64,000 nucleotides of DNA from Trichaptum fuscoviolaceum (taxonomy: Eukaryota > Basidiomycota > Agaricomycetes > Hymenochaetales > Trichaptaceae), in contig CAJSYZ010000004.1 in assembly GCA_910574455.1 (NCBI GenBank), forward strand, positions 4,102,599-4,166,598. Direction: 5' to 3'. The translations under genes were made by a program, and so were the position numbers. How positions within the stretch are numbered: position 1 is the stretch's first letter; each line of letters starts with the position of its first letter. The notes under the pieces are model-generated. The model was not told the origin of the DNA and ran no database searches. It saw only the letters and a list, made by a program, of their open reading frames with translations. Positions 45,631 through 56,593 of the stretch are shown in pieces.

Positions 45631-47484
45631 ATGTCTGAGGCTTGGCCACCTCAATTAAAGTGCGATCTCCTGTCTTGCGTTTTGACAGCCGATTCATAAC
45701 TCTTTGTGTGGACAGAGAATGGGTTGCGAAGTGCTTGGGACAGATGACTGATTCTAATAGAGATGAAGTACAGGCTGAGCTGAAACAGGTTATAGGTGAA
45801 GCATTCAGTAAAAAGACACTATGGACTACCGACTGGAATGGCATGCAATTACAAAGGTTGTGTAGGTGATTAGTGGCCATTCAGAATCTCATGCCATCTT
45901 TTGTTTCAATGGTATAGCTTGATGCCGAAACCTCCACCTCACTTCCAAGCACCCGTGAAACGCAAGTTGTGAGTATCTCCGGTCTCTGCTGTTCCTCGGT
46001 ACAACTTCTTATTCAATGACATGCGCTGCTTGATTAACAGTGAAGAGAAACCAACGCAAAGCAAGAAGAAGAAATCGAACTCAAAATCAAACACGTCATA
46101 CTCCGCTGCGGTCGATGCGGATGAGATGGCCGCACTCAACCGTCGAGCGGAACGATTCCAAAGAGAACACGAACTTGAGCGGATGAAGTCGATTCGCGGG
46201 GGTTCTTCTACACAGGTCAACCATACTCATTCCCACCTGCTAAATCGCATTAACAACAATTCACGGTCGGCGTCTCCGTCGGCATGGGGTAGTAATAACG
46301 ATGGGGCAGATCAGGTGCGCTTACTGTCAGAATGTTTTAAAGACGGCCGTCTGATTCTGATCGTTGTTAGTCAATGGACTGGAACAGGTATAATATTGTC
46401 GGGACATCACAACAAGTGTTCAAGGATTACCTCCGTTTAACTACAGTATGTCTAAAGCTTCATCGCAAACAGTCGGCTAAGCAACCGCTATAGGAACCGG
46501 ATCCAAAGGATATCCGACCATATCGCGTTTTAGAAAAGACATTGGTTGAACTCAAGAAGCGGTGGAGACAGAATAACGATTATCCATGGATCTGTAACCA
46601 ATTCAAAAGTATAAGACAAGATTTGACAGTGCGTCATACTTTTCTATTTTTGCAGAACGGGTTTCATCGGGCGCAGGTTCAGCGAATTAAGAATGAGTTC
46701 ACCGTCCAAGTGTACGAGATCCATGCACGGATGGCTCTGGAGGCAGTTGAGTGCTAGTGGAAGGCTTGCACTTGCTGTTGTTGTGTGCTGACTGTTGGAC
46801 ATCCCGCACAGGGAGACATGGTCGAGTACAATCAGTGCCAACACATGCTAAAAGATCTTTACGCAATCGGCATACCGGGTTGCACGGATGAATTCACAGC
46901 GTATCGAATTCTTATGCTGTTACATGGCAGGAACAGAAGTGGTGCGATTCTTCTGACTTCTACATTCTGATACGCGTGCTGAAAAGTGTTACAAGACTTG
47001 AATTTGCTTGTAGGTCGGTTAACTGGTAAACAAAAGGTATCATCTGCTATCAAACATGCATTGGAAGTGCAGCGAGCTTTGTCTACGAATAACTACCACG
47101 CATTTTTTGAATACTACTCAAATGCGCCGAATATGGGGGCGTACATAATGGATCATTTTGTTGACAGGGAGCGGGCGAGAGCTCTAATGATCATGTCGAA
47201 AGCGTACGTCTTTCGTTCCCCGTATTAATCGGATCTAAGCTTAATATAATACTCCTTCACCATACAGCTATCATCAATTGCCGCTAACATTCATCCGTGA
47301 CGAGCTTACCTTTGAAAATATTGCGCAAGTCGACAAATTCCTAGCCGATCACAATTCGGCGTTCTACCAGAATCTTGACGCAGCAGACGAGCAGAAGGTT
47401 CTCGACTGCAAGTCTGCGCAGGCCCCTCTAGCCCAAGCCTACGAAGAGAAGTATCGGAAGGCCATAATTAAAGGCGCAATTTGA
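45631..47484 (+). CDS. SAC3/GANP-domain protein, Thp3/LENG8 family
   Basis: Ten exons (45631-45659, 45716-45856, 45918-45968, 46041-46314, 46371-46445, 46494-46628, 46677-46745, 46812-46941, 46996-47203, 47268-47484) give 442 aa. After a conserved WVAKCLGQM start and a Lys/Ser-rich linker, the SAC3/GANP helices follow: VGTSQQVFKDYLRLT, DPKDIRPYRVLEKTLVELKK, KSIRQDLTVQRIKNEF, VYEIHARMALEAGDMVEYNQC, and GIPGCTDEFTAYRILMLLHG, ending in a PCI/winged-helix tail. In yeast Thp3 with Csn12 couples transcription elongation to mRNA splicing in the nucleus. An in-frame alternative acceptor at 46656 would insert seven residues. Confidence 0.9.
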
Positions 47485-47878
47485 GAAGCCTACGCGACCA
47501 CTTTCTTTTCTTACGATCCTTCCCGGTTCCCTTCCTTCCTCCGGTCAAGAGAATCGGCTTCCATTATCATTATGGCACTTCTCAGCTCACCCTCACATCC
47601 GCTTGGTCCCACACTCATTGACTTATTGCATTCAAACGGCGCCCTTATACAGACAAGGTTTGCATCCGCTATGTTATTGCTATCGTTGCTATTCAGACTC
47701 GCTGGTAGCCGCCGGAATTATTTTGTTTTACTGGGTTATGTATTCTTCCATCTGTACACAAGCACTTGTTTATACAATACAATATACTAAACAAACAAAC
47801 AAGATCTCGGAGGGAATGCTTGATGGCGTTGTCTGAAGCGTCGGCGGAGATGGCAAAGAGGCGGCTGTAACAGGTTTT
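47485..47878. other. Intergenic, convergent 3' ends of THP3 and SEN2
   Basis: 394 bp with pyrimidine-rich and AT-rich tracts consistent with 3' UTRs. No gene is seen. Confidence 0.5.
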
Positions 47879-49332
47879 TCAGTCGCGCATACGCGCTGGG
47901 ATAAATCGCCGGACAATGACTTCGCGAACTGAATAATGGGACAGACACGCGGGAGAAAGTAGTATATCCTGGGGTAGGCGGGAACTGGCCGGGATCGTCA
48001 CGTAAGTTAATACAAGAGTCTACAGAGTTCGTTAGTACAGATGTAATGCGAGACAGAGGGAAAAAAGATTCTTGCCTTCTGGACTTGGGAGTTAACGCGA
48101 TTGATTGTGCTTAGCCAGGACCATGTGAATGGATCGACATTCTGCAGATTGTACGGTGAAGACTCGCGGTCTGTTGGGTCCTCATAGACAGGGCAGACTA
48201 CGATCGCAAATCTGAAGAGAAAAATCGGAGAAAAAGACAGTTAAGTACGCGAACTAGCGGAAGAATGGAACAACCTCACTCGGCATGGGAGAATACAGGT
48301 CCACGTTTATATAGCAAATAGTCGACACAGAACTTGATGCCACCCTTTACCACCCATCCTAGAGATTTGTAATGGTGATACACCACATAGTTGATCAAGA
48401 AAGGATTGTCGAACCGGGTAGGTGGTGATGTGAGTAGTGACGGTTGCACGAGTACTTCCGGGCTGTGGGCATTCTGGAAGGCATACCAGATATCCGAGAG
48501 ACGTAGAGGATCATTCTGAAAGAGGGAAACATATGCAAAATTAAACTTTAAGATGATGCGGCAATTAGTGCAGAAGCTCGGCGACTCACATTTACTGGGT
48601 CCAGGAGTTTGAGACAATCCATGGCCCAAACTAAAAAGAAAGCTTCTGGCAGAGTCAATTGAAGGTGTTCGGCGTCCTGAAGTTCTTCGTCGGAGATTTC
48701 TTCCTCCTCGGGCAGAGGTTCTGGCGGTTTTACGGTTTGAGATGCATCAGGTTTCACGGGCTTCCAGGTCGCTGCAGAGGGAATAACGACGCTTGGCTCT
48801 GCAAGTACTACTCCGCTTGCGGCAAAGACCTTCTCCGCCTCTGCAGCAGCCTCTGCCATGGCCCGTGCTCTGTCTAGCTTGAACTGTCTGCGCTCTGCTC
48901 GGCGCTTTGCAGTGACTTCTTCCGCTGTCATACCTAAACCGCTCTGCGTTGGATTGTCACAAAGACGGTAGATGTTGTTGAAAGCTTACCTCCAGCTGCT
49001 TTAATCTTCCGTTGATTGATCTGCCGTGCTAGCCAGCTTGGTTCACTGCGCGAGAGGTTTCCTTTCCCAAAGAACCCTCGCCTCCAGAGCAGCATTGCGT
49101 CCGCTGAGTTGGTTACCCAGACAGAGCGTGTAGCGGGGTCGAGCATACCTTCAACGGTTGGATTTGAGATGTGGTTCGTTGAGAATCCAAAGAGACCTAG
49201 AATTCCAGATGACCATTGAAGTGAAGGACGGGGTTCGACGAGCAGCGGAAGAGGGCATCCGTAAATTTTGTTTAATTCTCCTCGACGGGGTCCCCCTTTT
49301 GCATTCCCTCTCCTTTTCCCTCTGTTTGACAT
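47879..49332 (-). CDS. SEN2: tRNA-splicing endonuclease catalytic subunit Sen2
   Basis: Five exons (48990-49332, 48590-48933, 48280-48515, 48076-48211, 47879-48019) give 399 aa. The N-terminal half contains the family's [19 protein letters not shown] segment and a charged linker ([15 protein letters not shown]). The C-terminal nuclease domain has [41 protein letters not shown] (catalytic Tyr and His) and VNSQVQK (catalytic Lys), then [10 protein letters not shown]. Sen2 cuts the 5' splice site of pre-tRNA introns. The fourth intron begins with GC rather than GT, directly after the catalytic-lysine codon (AAG|GCAAGA). The promoter side is divergent with the dynein gene. Confidence 0.94.
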
Positions 49333-49563
49333 GGTATATACAACTTGATTCTGAAATACACTTAGGTCGCCAAGGTGAAACTTTGAAGATAGAAGTTAGT
49401 ACAGGCCAGTATGAGTCAAAGCTGAAAGTATAATTGCCCGGCACGCGAAACGGACGTGATGTTTACGCGCTGTTTACTACAACTTGAATACCGTGGCCAT
49501 TGCTCTTCGTCGCCTTGTCCTTCTACGCGCTTGCTAAGTAAACGACCGGAGGCGCGGTGCAAA
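49333..49563. promoter_or_regulatory. Divergent promoter, SEN2 and dynein intermediate chain
   Basis: 231 bp between opposite start codons. A shared bidirectional promoter is likely. No specific element is assigned. Confidence 0.5.
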
Positions 49564-52033
49564 ATGGCAGAATCTCTATCCACTGACGACAGAACGAGAA
49601 GGCGAAGAGAAATTGAGGGAAAACGGGCGAAAGTAGAAGAACTTAGGAGAGCGCGTGCTGCTCGCGAAGCTGAGCGACGAGCCAACGCAGTATGCAATTA
49701 TCCACTTACTCTCAGTTACTCTCCGATAGCTCACGCATTTGAACGTATAAGGAAGGGTCTTCGTCTACAATTGCTCGTCGAGCGGAAGCTGATGCATTCG
49801 CTGACGCCGTGTTAAATGACTCTGCTCCTGCTTCAGCTCCTGGAACCCCCTCGTTTCAACGATCTGGCACGCCTATCGTACCTCGTGGAAGCTCTCCGAG
49901 GCAGTCGGGAAGGCTTAGTAGACAAAGCGATGTTGCCAGCGATCTGTTCAGCCAGAGTACAACGCTTGTGGGCCGGGGAGCAAACGGCGCAACGACGACA
50001 ACGTCTGGAACAGATCATGTTGTCGATAGGCATGTTAAACTCGAACCTAAATTGCTTTCATGCTGATAATGACCAATTAGACCGATTACACCAAGATTTG
50101 TTCCAGACCTGGTTGATATTGAACAGGATCTGCTTGATATACCGAGGCGTGTATGTACTCCTCTTTATGCGCAAAAGCAGATTCACTTATCCGGTCTTAT
50201 CAAAGGAACGAGTTACTTATGACAAGGATGTCCAAACAACAGAAATCGCCATCGAAGTAGCCGCTCCAAATGAAGAAGAGGAAAATCGAGTACGGAATCA
50301 ACGTGAGAAGGAATCAGAAGAAGATCTATCGAAGGATCACCATGAGGAGGATGAGTATAGTAAGATCATCAAACAGCTGGATGATGAACTTCGTGGTATG
50401 TACCAGGCTACTATATTGTAAAGTATTTGATTGACGTTTTGTGCCTGCAGAACTTACGGAGGAGGAACGTGCAAGTGTGTTCGTTGCACCGGACTTCCTG
50501 GAGTTTGTGGAACAGTCATCCAAGATTGTACAACGAGCATTGAATGATAACTATGACTATATTCGAGACTATACAATTGGGGCGGACTCAGGAGTGTAAG
50601 CCGTGTGGCTTGTTAAGTCGTGAAGGCACTGTTACTTAATTGCTCTCTCAGAGATGATTCGGAAGGCAAACGCGTTAAGCGCGTATGTGCTTTCGCAGAT
50701 GAACGATACACAAAGAATAGATCTATAACTGACATTGACTGGTCACCAAAGGTGCGTTTTAAACTATTTCTACGATAAATCAATTACCGACAAATTAATT
50801 TATGTGCAGTATCCGGAGCTTAGTGTGGCTTCCTATAATAAAAATCCAGCTGCTCCCAACGACCCTGATGGCTTAGTCGCGATATGGAACTTGCACCTTC
50901 TCGAGAGACCCGAGTTTATTTTCCATTCACAGTCTGACGTGCTTTCTGTCTGTTTCTCACCTTTCAACTCCAATCTTGTGTTTGGTGGGACGTATTCAGG
51001 TCAGATCTTACTGTGGGACACCCGGAGCAAGCATTTGCCTGTACTTAAGACTCCGCTCAGTGCTGCTGGACATACCCACCCTGTTTATGCGTTGCAGATC
51101 GTTGGGACGCAGAATGCACACAATCTGATCACAAGTAGTACGGATGGCCTCGTATGCAGTTGGCTCGTGGACATGCTAGCTCAGCCGCAGGTACAGTGAT
51201 TTTGGAAGGCAAGGTATATATCGTGTTGAAGACGTTTTTTAAAGGAAACCTTAGAGCTGCAACACGCAGGCCACAACAAGACTTCGGAGGTAGCAATCAC
51301 CTGTCTTGACTTTCCAGACAATGAGACAACGACGTTTTTCGTGGGTACAGAAGAGGGCAATGTTTACCAAGCTAATCGCTACGACCGAGCGGGTGCCAAG
51401 GCGGGGCTTAACCAGTACGACGTCTATCGTGGACATGCTGGACCTGTCATGGGCATTGACTTCCATCCATTACATGGACCAGTTGATTTCAGTGATCTAT
51501 TCCTCACGGCGAGTATTGACTGGACTGTGAAGCTTTGGCGGGCTAAAAGCATCACGAAGCCTAGCACACAAGCACATAGCGTCGGCCCTCTATACAGCTT
51601 CGACGAAGCAGATGATTATGTTTACGATGTGAAATGGCACCCTCACCATCCTGCTCTCTTCGGATCTGTGGATGGTAGTGGCCGATTTGATCTGTGGAAT
51701 CTGAATATTGATACAGAGGTAAGATTGAGGAAGATATTACACTGTGTCGGCTGATCAGTTCTATCGGGCTTCAAGGTACCTGTCGTATCGACACCTGTGG
51801 GGTCGAACCGCGCAATCAATAAGCTCAGATGGGATTGCAAAGATGGTCGGCGGGCCGCACTTGGCGGAAGCGACGGAAAACTTTACATCTATGACATAGG
51901 GGACATGTCTATTCCACGTGAATCAGAGTGGACCGACCTTCAGAAAACTCTTGCTGGACTGCAGGGCGGTAGCGGGGTCGGAGCTCCTGTTGTGGATGGA
52001 GAACCTGGCGGACGCGTCACGGCTGGCCGTTGA
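49564..52033 (+). CDS. Cytoplasmic dynein 1 intermediate chain
   Basis: Nine exons (49564-49689, 49752-50029, 50096-50150, 50206-50395, 50451-50595, 50652-50751, 50810-51190, 51245-51718, 51776-52033) give 668 aa. The N-terminal helix is the p150-dynactin-binding coiled coil ([22 protein letters not shown]). A Ser/Pro-rich linker and [12 protein letters not shown] / [11 protein letters not shown] (light-chain binding region) follow. A WD40 propeller occupies residues ~300-640 ([59 protein letters not shown]). It bridges dynactin and light chains in the minus-end motor. Exon 2 may end at a GC donor (50030) or at a GT at 50003, giving 659 aa. Both keep frame. Confidence 0.94.
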
Positions 52034-52479
52034 TCTCATTTTATCATTTGTCCGTTTTCTGACATGATACCCTTCGGATCTGTCGTTCGTGTTTGCTGCA
52101 ATCCTGGCTTCAGTGTATGCCCTTCTATCAGGATACCATGTGTTGATGGTTATGACTTTCAAATTACCCATTTAGGGTTTTATCTTGTAGTTATAATTCG
52201 CAGTGTATACTTCACAATGCAGACCATCGCTCTTTTCTCTTGACCACCACCATCTGTGGCATAATCTCTAAGACTCTCTGTACTATGTATGTACATTCGT
52301 TATCATCTTGCGTGTATTCGCTCTAACTCCGTAGTTGGCAAAAGAGGCGGCCCTCCGCACGCATTCCGTCGCAGGCACACGGTCGCGTGGATGTGAGTAA
52401 ATTACATCTCGGCACGGGGTATGGAACACGGAACGGAAGGCAGCGTCGAAGGACGTGATGCGGCGCGTTGAATCTCTAA
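52034..52479. other. Intergenic, dynein IC 3' side to AGXT promoter
   Basis: 446 bp of 3' UTR and promoter-like sequence. No gene is seen. Confidence 0.5.
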
Positions 52480-54464
52480 ATGCACCTTCTTCTGCACCCA
52501 CAAACATCCCTGCGTTTCTCCCGTCTATTGAGCACTTCATTAAAACCAGCGTCTCAGAACTTCATCCCCAAATTCCCTTACCATCGGATAGCACAAGCAA
52601 GTCCGTCGAATTGCAGGATGGCCTCGAATAACTTCAAGCAGGTACACACATTGAGCATGCTCGATTGCGTTGCGGAGGCTAATTGTTCTTGATTTTATTC
52701 ATAGGAGCCCCACAAGTAAGTGGTGGCTGCGTATCCGTTGATGCACCGATACTGATTCGATACGTACGATCGAACAGGCTGCTTCTGTGAGCCAAGAAAT
52801 TTTTAGCCTTCTTGCAATACCGCTCATATACGATCATGATACCATTTAGCATTCCTGGCCCAATAGAGATTACCGATGAGGTGTGCAGAGTTGTCGCTCA
52901 CCTCCCCGATCAACGCCTAATGTCATTTTTACTTAGGTCCTATATGCAAATGCACACCCGTCCATGAGCCATGTCTCTCCGGAATTTGTCCCGGTGTTTG
53001 GGGACTGCATCAGAATGCTCAGGTAAGCCTGTGAATGCTATCTTCTCACTCCAGATCTGACGTCCTATCCAGGCAGGTACTTTATGCACCTAATAGCCAG
53101 CCGATCTTGATAGCTGGATCCGGAACGCTTGGTTGGGACCAGGCGAGCAATATTTTGCACTCTTACAAATTAGGTATCCTAACTCTGCCCAGGTCGCAGC
53201 CAATCTTGTCGAACCGGGGGAGAGCGCATTGGTGCTTACCTCTGGCTACTTTGGAGACAGTTTCGCTGATTGGTGCGTTTATATTTCCCTGGCGCGGATA
53301 ACAATTAATACCTTTGCGTTAAGTCTCCAAACGTATGGAGCCTCCGTTGATCAGATCACCGCGCCCTTCGGCGAATCAGTCTCTGCGGACGAGATTGAGG
53401 CTGCGCTGAAGAAGAAGAAATATAAGCTCGTCACTTTGACGCACGTCGATACCTCCACAGGCGTCCTTAGCGACCCTAAATTGCTTAGCGATATCGTAAA
53501 GCGAGTGTCTCCCGATACATTGGTATGTTCGGATATATGACATTCGACGCCGACTTATGTTCCCGTGAAGATTGCTTTAGATGGAGTCTGTTCGGTTGCC
53601 TCTGAAGAGATTCGGCAGGAAGAATGGGGCATCGATGTGGTTTTGAGTGCAACACAGAAAGGTTTGGGCACTCCCCCCGGCCTGAGCGTACTCTCCGCAA
53701 GCCCGCGGGCGGTCCAGACACTTGAGGCCAGGAAAACGCCAGTTACGAGCTATTATGCGACCTGGAAACGGTACAATTTCCTCCCTTCGCTTTCAAAAAT
53801 ACCTTTTGCTCATTACCGCCTCTTTCAAACAGCTGGCTTCCAATCATGCGTGCTTATGAAGCGGGCCAAGCGCAGTACTTCGCCACTCCTCCCGTCAACC
53901 TCATCTATGCCTTCCACGCATCGCTCTCTGCGATCGCTAAAGGTTCCCCCTCTCTTGAGCAACGTTTTGCGTTGCATCGGGAGCAGAGCTCATACTTCAA
54001 GAAGACGTGCGAAGAACTAGGCTTGAAGCAGGTCGCGAAGCCCGAGACGTCCGGCGAAGGCAAGGAAAGACGCGGGCAGGCGAACGGAATGACTGCTGTA
54101 CGCCCCCTTCCAGCATTCATCTCATGCCGAACTAATGACACCCCGTTTTTGCTTCCCCCTCTGTGGTTCCTGATTTTAATACAGTTGTACTTCCCTGACG
54201 GAATCAGCGCGGGTGACCTGCTCCCTCGCCTTGTGAAGAAAGGCATTGTTGTTGCTGGAGGCTTACATAAAGATGCAAAAGGTTGGTCAGACGCCCTCTC
54301 TACACTATTCTGAACTGAATTTCGACACGCAACTAGACAAGTACTTCAGAGTCGGGCACATGGGTGCCTCAGTCGTCGACAAATCGCGAGGCGACATCGA
54401 CCGTGTTCTGACTGGTCTCAAAGAAGCGCTCGTAGAGGCAAAGGCGGAGAAAGGTCTTTCCTAA
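52480..54464 (+). CDS. AGX1: Alanine-glyoxylate aminotransferase (PLP class V)
   Basis: Twelve exons (52480-52641, 52705-52715, 52778-52786, 52850-52880, 52937-53022, 53073-53142, 53193-53272, 53324-53522, 53571-53770, 53833-54097, 54185-54281, 54337-54464) give 445 aa. Exon 3 is only 9 nt and restores KLLLIPGPIEITDEV. PLP-fold motifs are clear: GSGTLGWDQVAANL, VTLTHVDTSTGVLSDP, DGVCSVASEEI, and the Schiff-base lysine in SATQKGLGTPPG (~residue 246). It converts glyoxylate and alanine to glycine and pyruvate. The first 46 residues look like a mitochondrial presequence (RFSRLLSTSLKPASQNF), with a second ATG (MASNNFKQ) just after, so dual targeting is possible. The intron at 53143-53192 uses a GC donor. 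Confidence 0.94.
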
Positions 54465-56593
54465 TCTCATGACTTTCAAAGAACAACTTGCTTCGGGGGA
54501 CACGTTCAAGTTTGAAATGCGTGGGTGGCCCAGGGGGGGGAGACGAATATTGAAGTGAACAACGTATGGAGCAAAGCGCTTGTAACGGAGAGAGAGCGTC
54601 GAAAGAAGTATATTATTATTCTGGAACCCATGCCTTGCTTCAGCGCTCAATGGGACTAAACACGGGTATGGTGGAATCCACGTTTGTTCGAATAGATCAG
54701 AATAGAATAGAACTCATATGCTTTGTATCCCATGACTTAATAGGTCCTGTCTTGGATGTACAGAAGTTGAGAAGTGTGCGGAAGCGCTCTATCATAACTC
54801 CAGACTCCGTCGTAGAAACGGGCAACATGTTCCATTCGAAGGCTATGAATGAACTATGTAAGTATTTTCTCGTAGACAAGTGTACTTTTCCTTGCTCTCT
54901 TTCTCGACGTGTCTCAAGCAGACAAAGGACGGCCAAGAAATACGGAGCATGAGGCCTTTGTGAGAAATGAGAAAGGAGGGCCTGGGATGGAGAGAGTGTA
55001 ATAGCCTACGCAGGAAGGATCCGTTATTCCGGTCGACGGCAAAAGCCTTCACGTTTCGTTATAGCTCATCAGGTGGCTTCTATAAGAGTTTCCTAGTGGG
55101 CAACCTTGAGTTTGAAGAACCGAAGGGTTGTAAGGAGTTGCGATGTGTGAGTAAACGCGAATAGTAGTGTCGGCAATCGTGCACCGTGAGCTCATTGCGG
55201 ATGTCCGACGGAAGATTCGTCCTTGGTATGATTATCCACGCGCTGGTATGATCGATAGTGTTAAGTCTGGGGAAGGCCGGCGTTAGTCTTACAGGAATAG
55301 TAGCATAGTTGTACACGACATACATGGCACAGGAGTCCATTCCATGCTCAACTCGATACCGGACAGCGATGGCTAAGGCTAGTGTTCGAGATTTGCGGGC
55401 TGGGCTTCGCCGTTAGACGGAGATCTCTCAGTGGCAAGTAGGTCTTGTGAGATTGTTGGGGATATGAAACGTCGACCAAGTACCCTCGGCGATGACGAAC
55501 TCGGTGATGCTCGGGTTTGGGGATAACTGAAACAGAGTCTAGACAACGATCTCGCACAAGGTCAGCCCAGCGCCGACTGTGAACAACTAGAGGAGAAAGC
55601 CGATCTATCCTTGGCTTATGACGGTCTATGAAGCTTTCATCTCGGAGCGTCAGTTGCAAAACCTTTGACTTGAAAAAGGGTAAGCAGAGTCTCATACTAG
55701 CGAAGACCAAAGCTGCGATAATTGAATCTTAGTAGCAAGTTGCACGTTCGCAGCGACTAGGTTTTAAGCCCAAGAGATATCAAGATGGGCTTGAGCTTAG
55801 TCTGATCATTTTCCCTGTTATTTGACAAATAAAATATGTAGTGTTTAGCATTGCTTTTCGGGAAGACACCATACGTACAACCCATATATAACGACGAATC
55901 GAGGGCCAGCCTTCAGCTTCAAGACTAAGACGGGTTTCCTTGCATTTTTGAGTTTTTTTCCAAGAGGGTCGAGGTGGCGCGCTCGGCCGCGTCGCCGTCA
56001 CTTCAAGTTCAAGTCCAAAGGTCAACAACGACTCTAACGTTGTTACTTACCTACTTACTAATAGTTAAGTTACTTAAGCACATACTAACTACTTGTAGCC
56101 TTACTACTAGTATATATGTAGTATTTTGTTCTCACGTATACATTTTGTTATTTCTTCACTTTACTGCTGAGCATTACATTACGATTACGACCAGATACTT
56201 CTTCTTCTTGTTCCACCACCATCTTTCGCTGCCAGTGTGTATCCTGGCCTCATTCCTTCATTATGTTAATTGAGTGTTTTCCTCAAAGAGCTACCACCCA
56301 ATAGGAATTGCGAGATTTCGTTAGTTTCGGCCGACTCGCGTGGCGGAGAGAAAGTCCCGCTCTCCGGTTCCCACTCAGGTTTCACCGTCCATTGCGTGCT
56401 CAAGGCGAGATCAGTTTGGGCGTGAGCAAGCCTTGAATTCCGAATTACACTTTTTATTTATATTTATGATGAGCTGGGCATCTTTCTTGTAACTACTTCT
56501 CATCACAGACCACCTATCTCGGTTCAGTTAAGTATGTTTAGATTATCCCTGCTGTGTAACACTGGTTCTTAAGTTGCGTACAGACGGACAGGG
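54465..56593. other. 2.1-kb intergenic region upstream of sulfite reductase
   Basis: Short ORFs on both strands (for example minus 55348-55710) have no recognisable domain. Around 56040-56110 there is a run of ACTTAC/TTACTA-like words of low complexity. The last few hundred bases should hold the promoter of the sulfite reductase gene. Confidence 0.45.

Noticed and set aside
55348..55710. 120-codon minus-strand ORF upstream of sulfite reductase
   Set aside because: Composition is Arg/Leu/Ser random-like with no recognisable motif or good start context.
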